Made by a program: the position numbers and the translations under genes. From Aminobacter sp. AP02 (GTDB lineage: Bacteria > Pseudomonadota > Alphaproteobacteria > Rhizobiales > Rhizobiaceae), in contig NZ_QGGX01000017.1 in NCBI RefSeq assembly GCF_003148805.1, positions 1 to 64,000 on the forward strand: 64,000 bases of DNA, given 5' to 3'. The notes below the pieces were generated by a model, which made no database searches, was not told where the DNA came from, and saw only the letters and a list, made by a program, of their open reading frames with translations. Below, piece by piece: positions 8,693 to 20,326 of the stretch. Each line of letters opens with the position of its first letter. The first letter of the stretch is position 1.

Positions 8693-10239
8693 GTGCCCGG
8701 CGGCTTGGACGTAACGTCGTAGACGACACGGTTGATGCCGCGCACCTCGTTGATGATGCGGGTGGCGGCGGCGCCGAGGAAGTTCATGTCGTAGTGGTAG
8801 AAATCGGCGGTCATGCCGTCGACCGACGTCACTGCACGCAGCGCGCAGACGAATTCGTAAGTACGGCCGTCACCCATGACGCCGACCGTCTGCACCGGCA
8901 ACAGAACGGCGAAGGCCTGCCAGATGGCATCGTAGAGGCCGGCCTTGCGGATCTCGTCGAGATAGATCGCATCGGCCTGGCGCAGGATGTCGAGCTTTTC
9001 GCGGGTCACGCCGCCCGGGCAGCGGATGGCGAGGCCCGGTCCGGGGAATGGATGGCGGCCGATGAAGCTGTCGGGCAGGCCGAGCTCCTTGCCAAGCACC
9101 CGCACCTCGTCCTTGAACAGCTCGCGCAACGGCTCGACCAGCTTCATGTTCATGCGGTCGGGCAGACCGCCGACATTGTGGTGCGACTTGATGGTGACCG
9201 AAGGACCGCCGGTGAAGGATACGCTTTCGATGACGTCGGGGTAGAGCGTGCCCTGGGCGAGGAAATCTGCGCCGCCGAGCTTCTTGGCCTCTTCCTCGAA
9301 TACCTCGATGAAAAGGCGCCCAATGGTCTTGCGCTTGGTTTCCGGGTCAGCCTGGCCTTCGAGCGCATCGATGAAGCGGTCGGCGGCATCTACGAGGATC
9401 AGCGGCAGATTGTAGTGCTCGCGGAACATGGCGACGACATCGGCCGCCTCGTTCTGCCGCATCAGGCCGTGATCGACGAGGATGCAGGTGAGCTGGTCGC
9501 CGACAGCCTCGTGGATGAGCAGCGCCGCGACCGAGGAATCGACGCCGCCCGAAAGCGCGCAGATGACCTTCTTGTCGCCGACCTGCTTGCGGATCGCCTC
9601 GACGGCATGCTCACGATAGGCACGCATGGTCCAGTCGCTCTCGATGCCGGCGATCTTGTGGACGAAATTGCGCAGTAGTTTTGCGCCGTCGGGCGTGTGC
9701 ACGACCTCGGGGTGGAACTGCACGGCGTAGAAATTGCGGGCTTCGTCCGCGATGGCAGCGAAAGGTGCGCCGTTGGAGGTGCCGATGACGCGGAAGCCAG
9801 CGGGAATTTGAGTGACGCGGTCGCCGTGGCTCATCCACACCTGGTGGCGGGTGCCCTTGGCCCAGACGCCGTCGAACAGCGGACTGTCGTCCTGGATTTC
9901 GAGATAGGCGCGGCCGAATTCGCGGTGGTGGCCAGCCTCGACCTTGCCGCCCAGCTGGGCGCACATGGTCTGCTCTCCATAGCAGATACCGAGCACCGGA
10001 ACGCCGGCGCTGAAGACGGCTTCAGGGGCGCGCGGACTGCCGATGTCGACGGTGGAGTGAGGGCTGCCGGAGAGGATCACCGCCTTGGGGCTGATCCGCT
10101 TGAAGGCCTCGGCGGCCGACTGGAAGGGCACGATCTCGGAATAGACCCCGGCCTCGCGGACGCGACGCGCGATCAGCTGCGTCACCTGGCTGCCGAAGTC
10201 GATAATGAGGACGGTTTCAGGGTGCTCGGAGTTCTTCAT
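8677..10239 (-). CDS. guaA: GMP synthase (glutamine-hydrolysing)
   Basis: This 520-residue cytosolic enzyme converts XMP to GMP with glutamine and ATP, the last step of guanine nucleotide synthesis. The N-terminal class-I amidotransferase domain holds the nucleophile in GICYGEQ (Cys87) and the later QFHPEVVHT histidine and glutamate. The ATP pyrophosphatase loop SGGVDSS follows at about residue 230. The C-terminal dimerisation domain ends in the conserved [10 protein letters not shown]. Length and start ([20 protein letters not shown]) are normal. Its 3' end borders the integrase remnant, and the gene remains intact, as expected when an island re-creates the end of its target. Confidence 0.98.
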   Translation of the reverse strand: MKNSEHPETVLIIDFGSQVTQLIARRVREAGVYSEIVPFQSAAEAFKRISPKAVILSGSPHSTVDIGSPRAPEAVFSAGVPVLGICYGEQTMCAQLGGKVEAGHHREFGRAYLEIQDDSPLFDGVWAKGTRHQVWMSHGDRVTQIPAGFRVIGTSNGAPFAAIADEARNFYAVQFHPEVVHTPDGAKLLRNFVHKIAGIESDWTMRAYREHAVEAIRKQVGDKKVICALSGGVDSSVAALLIHEAVGDQLTCILVDHGLMRQNEAADVVAMFREHYNLPLILVDAADRFIDALEGQADPETKRKTIGRLFIEVFEEEAKKLGGADFLAQGTLYPDVIESVSFTGGPSVTIKSHHNVGGLPDRMNMKLVEPLRELFKDEVRVLGKELGLPDSFIGRHPFPGPGLAIRCPGGVTREKLDILRQADAIYLDEIRKAGLYDAIWQAFAVLLPVQTVGVMGDGRTYEFVCALRAVTSVDGMTADFYHYDMNFLGAAATRIINEVRGINRVVYDVTSKPPGTIEWE

Positions 10240-10335
10240 GGCGGGCGTTTAAAGAAAGATTCGAGTCTGCGCAATGGGTTGGTGCGCATGGCTGCCTGTG
10301 CGAATTCGCATCTTCATGCAAGGCTGAGACGCTCG

Positions 10336-10794
10336 TCAACGATTTGAGCCGTCGCCGAGCCTGCGCAACGCTTGCATGAGAGCCTCGAAGCTACCCTGCC
10401 CCAGCCTTTCGCGGTAGCCACTTTCAATCTCGAGCTTGATGCGGTCGCCGTCGCGAAGTGCTGCCAATCCAAGTGCGGTGTAGTGCACAAGCTTGCCACG
10501 CTTGTCGTCTGGATCGGCCAGGCGTTCGATCACGCCTTCGGCTTCGAGGCCATCGAGAAGCTGCTGCACCGCCTGCTTGGAGATGCCGGCGCGCTCGATC
10601 AGGGCGGACTGGCGGGTGCCACGGCGCGGTATATGACCGAGCAGACCCGCGCGGCTTTCACTGAACCAGACGTGGCCGGCCGTCCGCATGGCCGCGGCAA
10701 ACTCGGCCTGCCAGGCGCGACTTGCCTGCCAGAGTCGCCAGCCGAGATGGTCCGGCAAGGGCTCTTCCGTATTTTCGTCAAGCTGCTTGACCAT
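10336..10794 (-). CDS. MarR-family transcriptional regulator
   Basis: The protein has 152 residues from ATG 10794. A longer upstream frame exists but runs through the divergent gene, so it is rejected. The winged helix-turn-helix is seen in RGTRQSALIERAGISKQAVQ followed by LLDGLEAEGVIERLADPDDK and the wing RGKLVHYTALG. It is divergent from the small gene at 10855, and a perfect palindrome (10813-10829) lies between the two starts. This is the usual MarR layout of a repressor controlling itself and its neighbour. The ligand is unknown. No strong ribosome binding site is visible. Confidence 0.85.
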   Translation of the reverse strand: MVKQLDENTEEPLPDHLGWRLWQASRAWQAEFAAAMRTAGHVWFSESRAGLLGHIPRRGTRQSALIERAGISKQAVQQLLDGLEAEGVIERLADPDDKRGKLVHYTALGLAALRDGDRIKLEIESGYRERLGQGSFEALMQALRRLGDGSNR

Positions 10795-10812
10795 TTTTCC
10801 ATTCGCGCATAA

Positions 10813-10829
10813 CGTCAAGATACTTGACG
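10813..10829. promoter_or_regulatory. Operator between the MarR gene and its divergent neighbour
   Basis: CGTCAAG and CTTGACG form a perfect inverted repeat around ATA. It lies 18 bases from the marR start and 25 bases from the start at 10855, the right place and size for a MarR dimer site. Confidence 0.65.
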
Positions 10830-10854
10830 ATCTTGATAGCGAATGGAGACGACG

Positions 10855-11181
10855 ATGGCAATTCTCGATCAAGTTACCCTGGCGGTACTGATACCGGGCA
10901 CAACCCATGTGCTCGACCGTAACGGCAAGGAGGCATACGTCTATTTCGAACAAGGCGAAACAGCGCACATGCTGCTCGAAGACGGCGAGACCCGGAAGGG
11001 CGTGTGGAAACTCGCGGACGGCGGATATGTGGTCGACTGGGACAATGGTGCGGTCGGGCGGTGGAAAATCGACCACGAGGCCGGTGCGGCCACCTATATC
11101 AACAGGGATCGCGACGTCAGGGTGAGGCTGATCGGCGTCCTGTTCGGCAACGCCAAGGACCTGCCGCGCGCGGCGCTGTAA
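10855..11181 (+). CDS. Conserved hypothetical protein divergent from marR
   Basis: The start at 10855 is chosen because GGAG lies 6 bases upstream; an in-frame ATG at 10843 lacks a site. The 108-residue product has no signal peptide or membrane helix. It is rich in beta strands with regular Gly/Asp turns (VLDRNGKEAYVYFEQGET, LLEDGETRKGVWKLADGGYV, WDNGAVGRWKID), suggesting a small beta-barrel or lipocalin-like fold. I do not recognise a family. The MarR-type operator in its promoter makes it the probable regulated target. A bidirectional terminator follows. Confidence 0.7.
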   Translation: MAILDQVTLAVLIPGTTHVLDRNGKEAYVYFEQGETAHMLLEDGETRKGVWKLADGGYVVDWDNGAVGRWKIDHEAGAATYINRDRDVRVRLIGVLFGNAKDLPRAAL

Positions 11182-11182
11182 C

Positions 11183-11215
11183 AAAGGATGGTCGCCCAAG
11201 GGACAACCATCCTTT
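11183..11215. terminator. Bidirectional terminator between convergent genes
   Basis: AAAGGATGGT (11183-11192) and ACCATCCTTT (11206-11215) form a 10-bp perfect stem with A- and T-rich ends, serving both the plus-strand gene before it and the minus-strand gene after it. Confidence 0.75.
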
Positions 11216-11221
11216 ATTTCG

Positions 11222-11719
11222 TCAGGCGAGTTCTTCGTCGCGCTGGGCAACAAAGACCAGCACAAGCAGAATGGTGATGAAGAAACGGAAGGCGTCGGGA
11301 ACGCCGTTCCATGTCTTCGACATCCACATGCCGAACCATTCGCCACCTACCGACATGAAGCCGACCTGCCAGACGAGGAAGCCGAGCGTCAGGCCGGCAA
11401 TCGACAGCGTCTTGGAGGCATTGAAGCTGCGCGCATCATTGCGAAGGTTCGTGGCGAGGCGATACGCCCCGATCCAGCACAGGATGGCGGTCAAGGATTC
11501 GGCGGCGATGATCAGAAGGTAGAACAGGTTGTGAAGCGTTGGACTGGTGATCGCGCGGTACTTGATGGCCGCGTCGGGGAAGATCGTGTCCATGCTCATA
11601 ACATGCTGCACGAAGGCGAAATTGGTGCCGTAGTCGGTCAGATTGCCGAAGGCGACAAGGGTGGAAAACAAGGCCGTGGCGGCAACCGCGGCCGTCTTGG
11701 ATATGCGGATGATCATCAT
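11222..11719 (-). CDS. DUF2165 family membrane protein
   Basis: This 165-residue inner-membrane protein starts at 11719, where AGGAG precedes the ATG by 11 bases. Four hydrophobic segments are visible: near the start (AAVAATALFSTLVAFGNL), NLFYLLIIAAESLTAILCWI, SIAGLTLGFLVWQVGFMSVG and FFITILLVLVFVAQ. The conserved GNLTDYGTNFAFVQHVMSMD and GGEWFGMWMS segments match DUF2165 proteins. Its role is unknown. It stands alone between a terminator and the nucleosidase gene. Confidence 0.8.
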   Translation of the reverse strand: MMIIRISKTAAVAATALFSTLVAFGNLTDYGTNFAFVQHVMSMDTIFPDAAIKYRAITSPTLHNLFYLLIIAAESLTAILCWIGAYRLATNLRNDARSFNASKTLSIAGLTLGFLVWQVGFMSVGGEWFGMWMSKTWNGVPDAFRFFITILLVLVFVAQRDEELA

Positions 11720-11903
11720 TTCGTAGGCTACTCCTGAAAAAGCGCGTGCACGCCTCGACGCTGCCACCCCCACGCGACCGAGCAGAATGCTCGGATCAAG
11801 CAAAGGCATCAGCGTCGATGAGCGTGCACGACCAGGCGCCGCATACATCAAACAACTTGGCAAAGCTCATGACAAAAGAGCGCAGTCGCAGCCGGAGCGG
11901 TTG

Positions 11904-12539
11904 CTAGAATGCTAGTTCGCCGCTGGTTATCGCCTGGCCCAGCAGGCGCACGGCATGCGCCAGCTTCTCATCGACGACATGGAGGTATTCTGTCCAGTCA
12001 TCGACATGGCCGATGTCGGTGGCCCCATCGGAGATGCCGCGCAGCGCGATGAGCGGCACGGAAAACATCTGGCAGGCGCGCAGCACGGCAAAGGTCTCCA
12101 TGTCGACCATGTCTTGTGCAATCGCGTCGTAGCCGGCGCCTGAGATGACAGCGCCGCCGGTCGACAGGCTTGCCTCTTTCACGCCAGGAATTTTCAACGG
12201 CAATGTCACGGTGACCGGCAAGTCGAGGAACGGTGTCGCACCTTTTTCGAAACCGAGCGCGGATGCGTCCATGTCGCGATAGCTGACCGAGACGGCCTGA
12301 TAGACTTCCGTCTGTTCGAGCTTGCGGCTGCCGGCGGATCCAAGGCAGACAACGAGATCGGGCAGGTAGTTGGAGGCAGCGAGCAGCGCAAGTTCACCAG
12401 CGACCCTGACGCCTGCTTCAACCGGCCCGACACCCGTCATGACGGGGACGAACAGCTTTTGCAGGTGCGGTCCATATTCGGCATCGGCCGCCATGACAAA
12501 CAGCACGTTGCGACCGGCGAACTGCGTAACGTCGGGCAT
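11904..12539 (-). CDS. 5'-methylthioadenosine/S-adenosylhomocysteine nucleosidase
   Basis: The 211-residue product belongs to the PNP/UDP phosphorylase superfamily and should cleave adenine from MTA or SAH. Visible motifs are VMAADAEYGPHL at the start, LVVCLGSAGSRKLEQTEVYQ (the purine-binding glycine stretch), VDMETFAVLRACQ (the M-E-x-x-A motif contacting ribose) and LRGISDGATD with the catalytic Asp. Start 12539 (MPDVTQFAG) is used; residues further upstream overlap the thioesterase gene. Four bases separate it from the thioesterase stop, so both are probably one transcript. Substrate preference between MTA, SAH and futalosine is not decided by sequence. Confidence 0.85.
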   Translation of the reverse strand: MPDVTQFAGRNVLFVMAADAEYGPHLQKLFVPVMTGVGPVEAGVRVAGELALLAASNYLPDLVVCLGSAGSRKLEQTEVYQAVSVSYRDMDASALGFEKGATPFLDLPVTVTLPLKIPGVKEASLSTGGAVISGAGYDAIAQDMVDMETFAVLRACQMFSVPLIALRGISDGATDIGHVDDWTEYLHVVDEKLAHAVRLLGQAITSGELAF

Positions 12540-12543
12540 GTTG

Positions 12544-13002
12544 TCAGCCCTCGATACCGTCGCGGCCGGCAATGGCCATCATGGTGCCGGTCATGGTGGC
12601 GATCAGCTTGGCCTCGCCGTCGGACGAAATCGCATAGGCCTGGCCGTCGGCGACAACGATGGTGCGGCCGGGCTTGGTGACCGAGCCGCGAAACAGGAAT
12701 CGCTCGCCCTTGCCGGGCGCCAGAAGATTGACCTTGAACTCGATGGTAAGCACGCTCGAGCTTTCGGGCATGAGCGAAAACGCTGCATAGCCGCAGGCGG
12801 AATCAAGGGCCGTCGAAATGACGCCGGCATGCAGAAAACCGTGCTGCTGGGTCAGCTGGTCCGAATATGGCATCTCAATCTCGATGATGCCTGGTGTGAC
12901 AAGGGTGAGTTCGGCACCAATGGTCCGCATCACGCTTTGGCGCGCGAAGGAAGCCCTGACACGCTCGTCATAATCAGGTGCGGGTACGATCTTGGCAGCC
13001 AT
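12544..13002 (-). CDS. PaaI-family hotdog thioesterase
   Basis: The product has 152 residues and starts at 13002, where AGAGGA lies 9 bases upstream. The hotdog fold signature is seen in QQHGFLHAGVISTALDSACGYAA (first part), where the HG-x-x-H/G-x-x-x-x-x-D pattern marks the acyl-CoA thioesterase active site. Later strands (VLTIEFKVNLLAPGKGERF, VADGQAYA) fit the family. It probably hydrolyses a small aromatic or acyl-CoA. It is the first gene of a pair with the nucleosidase. Confidence 0.85.
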   Translation of the reverse strand: MAAKIVPAPDYDERVRASFARQSVMRTIGAELTLVTPGIIEIEMPYSDQLTQQHGFLHAGVISTALDSACGYAAFSLMPESSSVLTIEFKVNLLAPGKGERFLFRGSVTKPGRTIVVADGQAYAISSDGEAKLIATMTGTMMAIAGRDGIEG

Positions 13003-13080
13003 TTGCAATGTCCTCTTGCCATTGCTTATCGCAAAGCCGGCAAATGCAGGCAATCGGAAATGCTGCAATGCAAAATCATA

Positions 13081-13533
13081 TCAGTTGAGCCACCAGATCG
13101 AAGCATTGAGCAGCGTGGCAAAAGCGACCCAAGCCGCATAAGGCGCAAACAGCCAGGCAGCGACGCCATCGACTTTTCGCGCTGTCGCCATGAAACCCAA
13201 GATGGCAACGAGCAACGCGACAATGACCAGCAAAGCGAGACCTGTTTGCTGCAGGCCAAAAAAAGTCGGCGACCACAAGAAATTGAGCACAAGCTGGCCG
13301 ATCCACACCCGCATGGCGACACCGCCGGCATCTGCCAGCCAGACGCGCCAACCGGCGACGGCGACGAGGATGTAAAGGACGGACCAGACCGGACCAAAGA
13401 TCCAGTTTGGCGGGTTGAAGAAGGGCTTTGCGAGCCCGGCATACCATTCGCCCGGCAATGTCAGGTAGCCGATAAGCGACCCGCCGCCCAGAACGATCAC
13501 GATGAAAGCAAGTAAAGCGACGTATCTATTCAT
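13081..13533 (-). CDS. tspO: TspO/MBR family membrane protein
   Basis: A 150-residue five-helix membrane protein that starts at 13533 behind GGAGGGTGG. Hallmarks are WYAGLAKPFFNPPNWIFGPV, the Trp-rich first loop which binds tetrapyrroles in the family, followed by WSVLYILVAVAGWRVW and the helix NFLWSPTFFGLQQTGLALL. In alphaproteobacteria TspO works in tetrapyrrole handling and oxygen or stress signalling. The gene is monocistronic. Confidence 0.9.
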   Translation of the reverse strand: MNRYVALLAFIVIVLGGGSLIGYLTLPGEWYAGLAKPFFNPPNWIFGPVWSVLYILVAVAGWRVWLADAGGVAMRVWIGQLVLNFLWSPTFFGLQQTGLALLVIVALLVAILGFMATARKVDGVAAWLFAPYAAWVAFATLLNASIWWLN

Positions 13534-13592
13534 CCACCCTCCAGCAATGCGAGCCCGATATGGACAACGCATCTGGAGGCAACTGGTTGCAC

Positions 13593-13621
13593 ATTTTGCT
13601 CCACACCAGATGGAGCAAAAT
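13593..13621. repeat. 11-bp inverted repeat between tspO and rsmB
   Basis: ATTTTGCTCCA and TGGAGCAAAAT enclose a 7-base loop. It follows the rsmB stop by 15 bases on the minus strand and may end that transcript, though it is AT-rich and lacks a long T-run. Confidence 0.5.
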
Positions 13622-13635
13622 CATCTACCGGCGGA

Positions 13636-14922
13636 TTAGGCAGCCCGGCGCATGGCGGCGAAGTAAAAGCCGTCTGTACCGCTTCTGGCCGGCGTCAGCG
13701 ACAGACCCTGTGCGCCAAAGCGCACCGCGCCCTCGCGTCCGGGGAACCTTGCCTGCCATAGCGCGCGATGATCGATCGCCGCAAAGCTCTTGTCGCGATC
13801 CAGGAACGCCGTGACCTGGTCAGCGTTTTCCTCGTCGAAAACCGAGCATGTGATGTAGACCATCAGGCCGCCCGGCTTCACATAGGCGCTGGCGGTATCG
13901 AGGATCGCCGACTGCTCGGCTTTGCGGACGTCGAGCTGCCTCTGAGTGAGACGCCATTTGGCGTCGGGCCGGCGGCGCCACGTGCCGCTGCCGGTGCAAG
14001 GCGCATCGATCAAGACGAGATCCATGTGACCGGTGAGTCCGGAAAGTTCCGATGGCTTGGTGACAACTTGGACATTGCGGTTATCCGACCGGCGCAGACG
14101 ATCGAACATCGGCGCCAGGCGCGACTTTTCCGAATCGTGGGCGAATATCTGGCCGCGATTTTCCATCGACGCCGACAGAGCCAAAGTCTTGCCCCCGGCA
14201 CCAGCGCAATAGTCGAGCACCTGCATGCCAGGTGTAGCGCCGGCGAGTTCGGCGGCAAGCTGCGACCCCTCGTCCTGGATCTCGAACCAGCCCTTCTGGA
14301 ACGCCGGCTCGGCCTGGACATTGGGATGGCGGCCGCTGCCGTCGATCGGCGGAATACGCACGCCATGCGGGGCGAGCGCCATCGGCGCTGCCTGGGTGCC
14401 TTCGAGTTCGCCGATGACACGGGCGCGGTCGGCCTTGAGCGTATTGGCGCGGATATCCAGCGGCGGACGTGCTGCCAGAGCCGCACCTTCGGCCACCCAG
14501 TCGCTGCCGAAAGCGCGCTCGAGCAGCGGCGCGCACCAATCGGGCGAATCAGCGCGGACAACGTCAGGCGCATCGGTGAGCTTGCGTTCGGCGATGGCCT
14601 TGAGCTCTTCGGCACTCAGCGGCTCCGGCGCGAACTTGTCGCCTTCGAGCGTCTGGTTGAGTGCTTCGGCCGACTGATCCCACTCAAGCAGCAAGGCGCC
14701 GAAGCCGAGCGCACGTGACGTATCCTCGCCAACGAGCCAGGCAGCGGAGCGCTTGCGGCGCAGCGCGTCATAGACAATGTTGCCGATCGCGGCGCGGTCG
14801 CCTGCCCCGGCAAAGCGATGCGAAAGCCCCCAATCCTTGAGTGCATCCGCGGCGGGCCGATGCCGCCTCTCGATATCGTCGAGTACCTCGATGGCCGCAG
14901 CCAGTCTTCCGCCAAGTCGCAT
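13636..14922 (-). CDS. 16S rRNA cytosine-C5 methyltransferase, RsmB/NOP family
   Basis: The 428-residue protein has an N-terminal NusB-like helical part (MRLGGRLAAAIEVLDDIERR) and a C-terminal SAM-dependent Rossmann domain. Motif I is VLDYCAGAGGKTLALSA; motif IV is DAPCTGSGTWRRRPDAKWR, carrying the release cysteine; motif VI is VYITCSVFDEENADQV, carrying the catalytic cysteine. This two-cysteine arrangement identifies RNA m5C methyltransferases. The modified base (C967-type in 16S rRNA) is inferred from the family. Nothing unusual in length. Confidence 0.88.
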   Translation of the reverse strand: MRLGGRLAAAIEVLDDIERRHRPAADALKDWGLSHRFAGAGDRAAIGNIVYDALRRKRSAAWLVGEDTSRALGFGALLLEWDQSAEALNQTLEGDKFAPEPLSAEELKAIAERKLTDAPDVVRADSPDWCAPLLERAFGSDWVAEGAALAARPPLDIRANTLKADRARVIGELEGTQAAPMALAPHGVRIPPIDGSGRHPNVQAEPAFQKGWFEIQDEGSQLAAELAGATPGMQVLDYCAGAGGKTLALSASMENRGQIFAHDSEKSRLAPMFDRLRRSDNRNVQVVTKPSELSGLTGHMDLVLIDAPCTGSGTWRRRPDAKWRLTQRQLDVRKAEQSAILDTASAYVKPGGLMVYITCSVFDEENADQVTAFLDRDKSFAAIDHRALWQARFPGREGAVRFGAQGLSLTPARSGTDGFYFAAMRRAA

Positions 14923-15043
14923 GTTCGGTGTTCCGTTTTCGGTTGACCCGTATCAGGCCTAGCTAAACAGCGAAGACGGTTTGCACAAGCACCGGCAGAA
15001 GCTTGCAGGGTAAAAACATCCCCCGAACGGGTCAGGCATGAAA

Positions 15044-15067
15044 CAGGCGCGGATTGCTCCGCGCCTG
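15044..15067 (-). terminator. katG terminator
   Basis: A perfect 10-bp stem (CAGGCGCGGA with TCCGCGCCTG, loop of 4) starts 25 bases past the katG stop and is followed on the minus strand by TTTC. Confidence 0.7.
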
Positions 15068-15091
15068 CCTCGTTCGTTTGATTCCGAATTG

Positions 15092-17545
<2,454 letters not shown>

Positions 17546-17593
17546 CTAGGACGCGATTATGATAAAGCCAAATTGCCTTTTCTGACAATCTTG

Positions 17594-17608
17594 ATAACTT
17601 GTGATTAT
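17594..17608. promoter_or_regulatory. Candidate OxyR/LysR-type site
   Basis: ATAA-N7-TTAT lies across the oxyR start, and the word GATTATGAT occurs twice, at 17555 and 17603. LysR-type regulators bind T-N11-A dyads in divergent promoters like this one. The match is partial. Confidence 0.3.
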
Positions 17609-18512
17609 GATCCGCCTCACAATCCGACAGATGGAATATTTCGCAGCACTGGCCCAGACGCTGCATTTTGGCCGCGCGGCCGAATTCGCCGGTGTCAGCC
17701 AGCCGGCCCTATCGGCGCAGATCGCCGAGATGGAAGAGCGGCTGGGATGCACGCTGTTCGAACGTGGCGGCAAGGCGGTGCGCCTGACCGAAGATGCGTT
17801 GGAGCTGCAGCCACGGATCGAGAATATTCTGGCCGAAATTCGCGAGGTCGAATCGACCGCCCGGCGTGGCAGGGTGGCGATGGAGGGACGTCTGCGGCTC
17901 GGCATCATCCCGACGGTGGCACCTTACCTTTTGCCGCACGTCCTGCCGGCTCTGAAGCGCGAATACCCCAAGCTCAGGCTGGAGCTGCGCGAGGCCATCA
18001 CGGGGTCGCTTGCCGAGGATGCGCTGAACGGCCGTATCGACGCCTTTGTCGCCGCCCTGCCCCTCGACTATCCCGGCCTGACGTCGCAGGAGCTGTTTTC
18101 GGATCGTTTCTATCTGGCGGTGCCCGCCGACGACCCGGATTTCGTCTCACCGCCGGTGCCGCCGGAAAGCCCCGCGCTGGAACGGCTGATGCTTCTCGAA
18201 GAAGGCCACTGCCTGCGCGAACAGGCGCTCGCCGTGTGTGGCAGTGTCAAGCCGGTGGCGATGGCCAACTATGGCGCGACCAGCCTGACTACTTTGCTGC
18301 AGATGGTGGCGCATGGGCTTGGCGTGACGTTGATACCGGAGATGGCGTCAGGGCCGGCTCATGACCAGCGCGACCTGAAGATCGTGCCGTTCGCCGAACC
18401 CGTGCCGGAGCGCCGCATCTGCCTTGCCTGGCGCCGCAACAGCCCCAGGCACAATGAGTGCATCGAGCTTGCGCGGATTATCCGCGGACTGCAGCCGCTA
18501 TTGCGGCATTGA
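17607..18512 (+). CDS. oxyR: Hydrogen peroxide-inducible regulator OxyR
   Basis: A 301-residue LysR-type regulator. The N-terminal helix-turn-helix is [20 protein letters not shown]. The redox pair is present: Cys202 and Cys211 in [17 protein letters not shown], nine residues apart as in Escherichia coli OxyR (199/208), so peroxide sensing by disulfide formation is well supported. ATG 17607 is used; a GTG two codons earlier is also possible, and no clear ribosome binding site is seen. It is divergent from katG, its expected target. Its last 35 bases overlap the end of hisG on the opposite strand. Confidence 0.92.
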   Translation: MIRLTIRQMEYFAALAQTLHFGRAAEFAGVSQPALSAQIAEMEERLGCTLFERGGKAVRLTEDALELQPRIENILAEIREVESTARRGRVAMEGRLRLGIIPTVAPYLLPHVLPALKREYPKLRLELREAITGSLAEDALNGRIDAFVAALPLDYPGLTSQELFSDRFYLAVPADDPDFVSPPVPPESPALERLMLLEEGHCLREQALAVCGSVKPVAMANYGATSLTTLLQMVAHGLGVTLIPEMASGPAHDQRDLKIVPFAEPVPERRICLAWRRNSPRHNECIELARIIRGLQPLLRH

Positions 18513-19182
18513 ACTCGGACAGCACCGCATCATCGGCCGCGCTGCGGGTTTTGCGCGATTGCACCAGGCACGCCTGCGAGCGCAGGATGACGCCGTCCGA
18601 CAGGATCTTCAGATGATTGGCGCGCAGCGTCGAGCCGGTCGAGGTAATGTCGACAATGACATCGGCCGAGCCGGCAGCCGGAGCGCCCTCGGTGGCGCCG
18701 AGGCTTTCGACGATGCGGTAGACCTGAATGCCGTGCATTTGGGAAAAGAACTGCTGGGTCAGCCGCCAGTATTTGGTGGCGATACGCAGGCGCCGACCGT
18801 GGCGCTGGCGGAAATCGGCCGCGACATCGTCGAGATCGGCCATGGTGTCGACGTCGAGCCAGATGTCGGGCACGGCAACAACGACATCGGCGTGGCCGAA
18901 GCCCAGTCGGGCGACGATCTCGGCCTTGCTCTCCCAATCGGCGAGGTTTTCGCGGATCAGGTCCTCGCCCGTGATGCCGAGATCGACATTGCCCTGGCCG
19001 ATCTCGCCCGAGATTTCGGAGGCCGACAGAAAGGCGATCTCGATATCCGCCCTGCCCTCGATCGAGGCGCGGTAACGCCTGCTGTCATCGGGCAGGGTGA
19101 CGGCGAAACCAGCCTTGGCCAACACGTCGAGCGCCTGCTCCTTGAGCCGGCCCTTGGAAGGGAGTGCGATCGATATCGCCAT
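18478..19182 (-). CDS. hisG: ATP phosphoribosyltransferase, short form
   Basis: It catalyses the first step of histidine synthesis (ATP + PRPP). At 234 residues it is the short form lacking the C-terminal regulatory domain, so it needs HisZ as partner, and hisZ is directly upstream. Motifs: [20 protein letters not shown] at the start, [14 protein letters not shown], and the PRPP-binding loop [17 protein letters not shown]. Its ATG overlaps the hisZ stop (TGATG), indicating coupled translation. The 3' end overlaps the convergent oxyR by 35 bases. Confidence 0.95.
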   Translation of the reverse strand: MAISIALPSKGRLKEQALDVLAKAGFAVTLPDDSRRYRASIEGRADIEIAFLSASEISGEIGQGNVDLGITGEDLIRENLADWESKAEIVARLGFGHADVVVAVPDIWLDVDTMADLDDVAADFRQRHGRRLRIATKYWRLTQQFFSQMHGIQVYRIVESLGATEGAPAAGSADVIVDITSTGSTLRANHLKILSDGVILRSQACLVQSRKTRSAADDAVLSEFNAAIAAAVRG

Positions 19183-20300
19183 CAGTTGGTCTCCCTCAGG
19201 GCTTCGATACGGTCGAGCCAGACGGAGAAGCCGACGCCGGGAATGGGCTTTGCCGCGCCGAGCAACGTCAGCAGACGGTCGTAGCGGCCGCCACCGGCCA
19301 ACGGGCGCTCGGCGTCAGGACCGGAAATCTCGAAGACGAGGCCGGTGTAATAGTCGAGCGGGCGACCGAAGGCCGCGTCATAGCGCACGGAGTTGGCGGC
19401 GAGGCCATGGTCGGCAACGGCCTTGGCCCGGGCAGCGAAATTGTCGATCGCAGAACCCAGCGTGAGCCCGGCGCCGGCGGCGAATTCCTTGAGCGCTGCG
19501 GGTGCCTCGTCGAGCGCAACGTCGATGGCAAGGAAGCGCTCGAGCGCCTCGAAGGCGTCGCTTGACAGACGTACACTGCGCAGCTCGGCCTTTTCGATGA
19601 GACGGCGGGCGATGTCATTGGGCGTGCGGCCGGCGGAAGGCGACAGGCCTGCCTGCTCCATGCCGGTAGCTATATGCGCTGCCAGGGCGTCGCGGTCGCC
19701 GTCCGCTACCAATGAAGCAACTGGTTCGCTCAAGGCCGAGGTGCGCGTGGGTGCTGCGAGATCGCCAAGTGCCGCAGCCAGAAGCTCAGCCGAGCCGAAG
19801 GCGCGGGCAAGGCGCATGCGCCAGCCGCGCGGCAGGCCAAGGGCCGCCAGCACCGCCTCGAAGATCGCCTGGTCGCCGAGCGTGACGGTGAGGTCATGGC
19901 CGGGCAGGCAAAGCGACAGCAGCGCGTACGCGTCGGCCACCGAACGCGCGTCGGCCACCGCCGTGTCGGTGTCGCCCAGATCCTCGACGCCGGCCTGGAA
20001 GAATTCGTTGCCGCCTTCGCGGCGCTGGCGGAATACCTCACCGAGATAGGAATAGCGGCGCGGCGTGCCGGACTGGGTGTGGATGTGGTCGAGACAGACC
20101 GGAATGGTGAATTCCGGCCGCAAGCAAAGCGACGCCCCCGTCTCACTTTCGGTCAGGAAGATGCGGCGGCGCAAATCCTCGCCGGCCATGTCGAGGAACG
20201 GGTCGGCCGGCTGCAGCACCGGCACGTCGACCGCATCGGCCCCGCGCGCGGCGAAGAGTTTCAGGATATCGGACGCGATGGCCGGGTAACGCGCGTTCAT
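19182..20300 (-). CDS. hisZ: ATP phosphoribosyltransferase regulatory subunit
   Basis: The 372-residue protein resembles the catalytic core of histidyl-tRNA synthetase but lacks its anticodon-binding domain. It carries class II-type motifs ([28 protein letters not shown]). It forms the hetero-octamer with short HisG and gives it histidine feedback control. It lies between hisS and hisG on the same strand, as usual in rhizobia. An inserted palindromic element of about 120 bases separates it from hisS. Confidence 0.93.
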   Translation of the reverse strand: MNARYPAIASDILKLFAARGADAVDVPVLQPADPFLDMAGEDLRRRIFLTESETGASLCLRPEFTIPVCLDHIHTQSGTPRRYSYLGEVFRQRREGGNEFFQAGVEDLGDTDTAVADARSVADAYALLSLCLPGHDLTVTLGDQAIFEAVLAALGLPRGWRMRLARAFGSAELLAAALGDLAAPTRTSALSEPVASLVADGDRDALAAHIATGMEQAGLSPSAGRTPNDIARRLIEKAELRSVRLSSDAFEALERFLAIDVALDEAPAALKEFAAGAGLTLGSAIDNFAARAKAVADHGLAANSVRYDAAFGRPLDYYTGLVFEISGPDAERPLAGGGRYDRLLTLLGAAKPIPGVGFSVWLDRIEALRETN

Positions 20301-20326
20301 GGCCTAAGGAACTCCATGAAAGGGGT

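Noticed and set aside
8656-9678. 340-codon frame opposite guaA
   Set aside because: Antisense mirror frame in GC-rich DNA; guaA is complete and conserved on the other strand.
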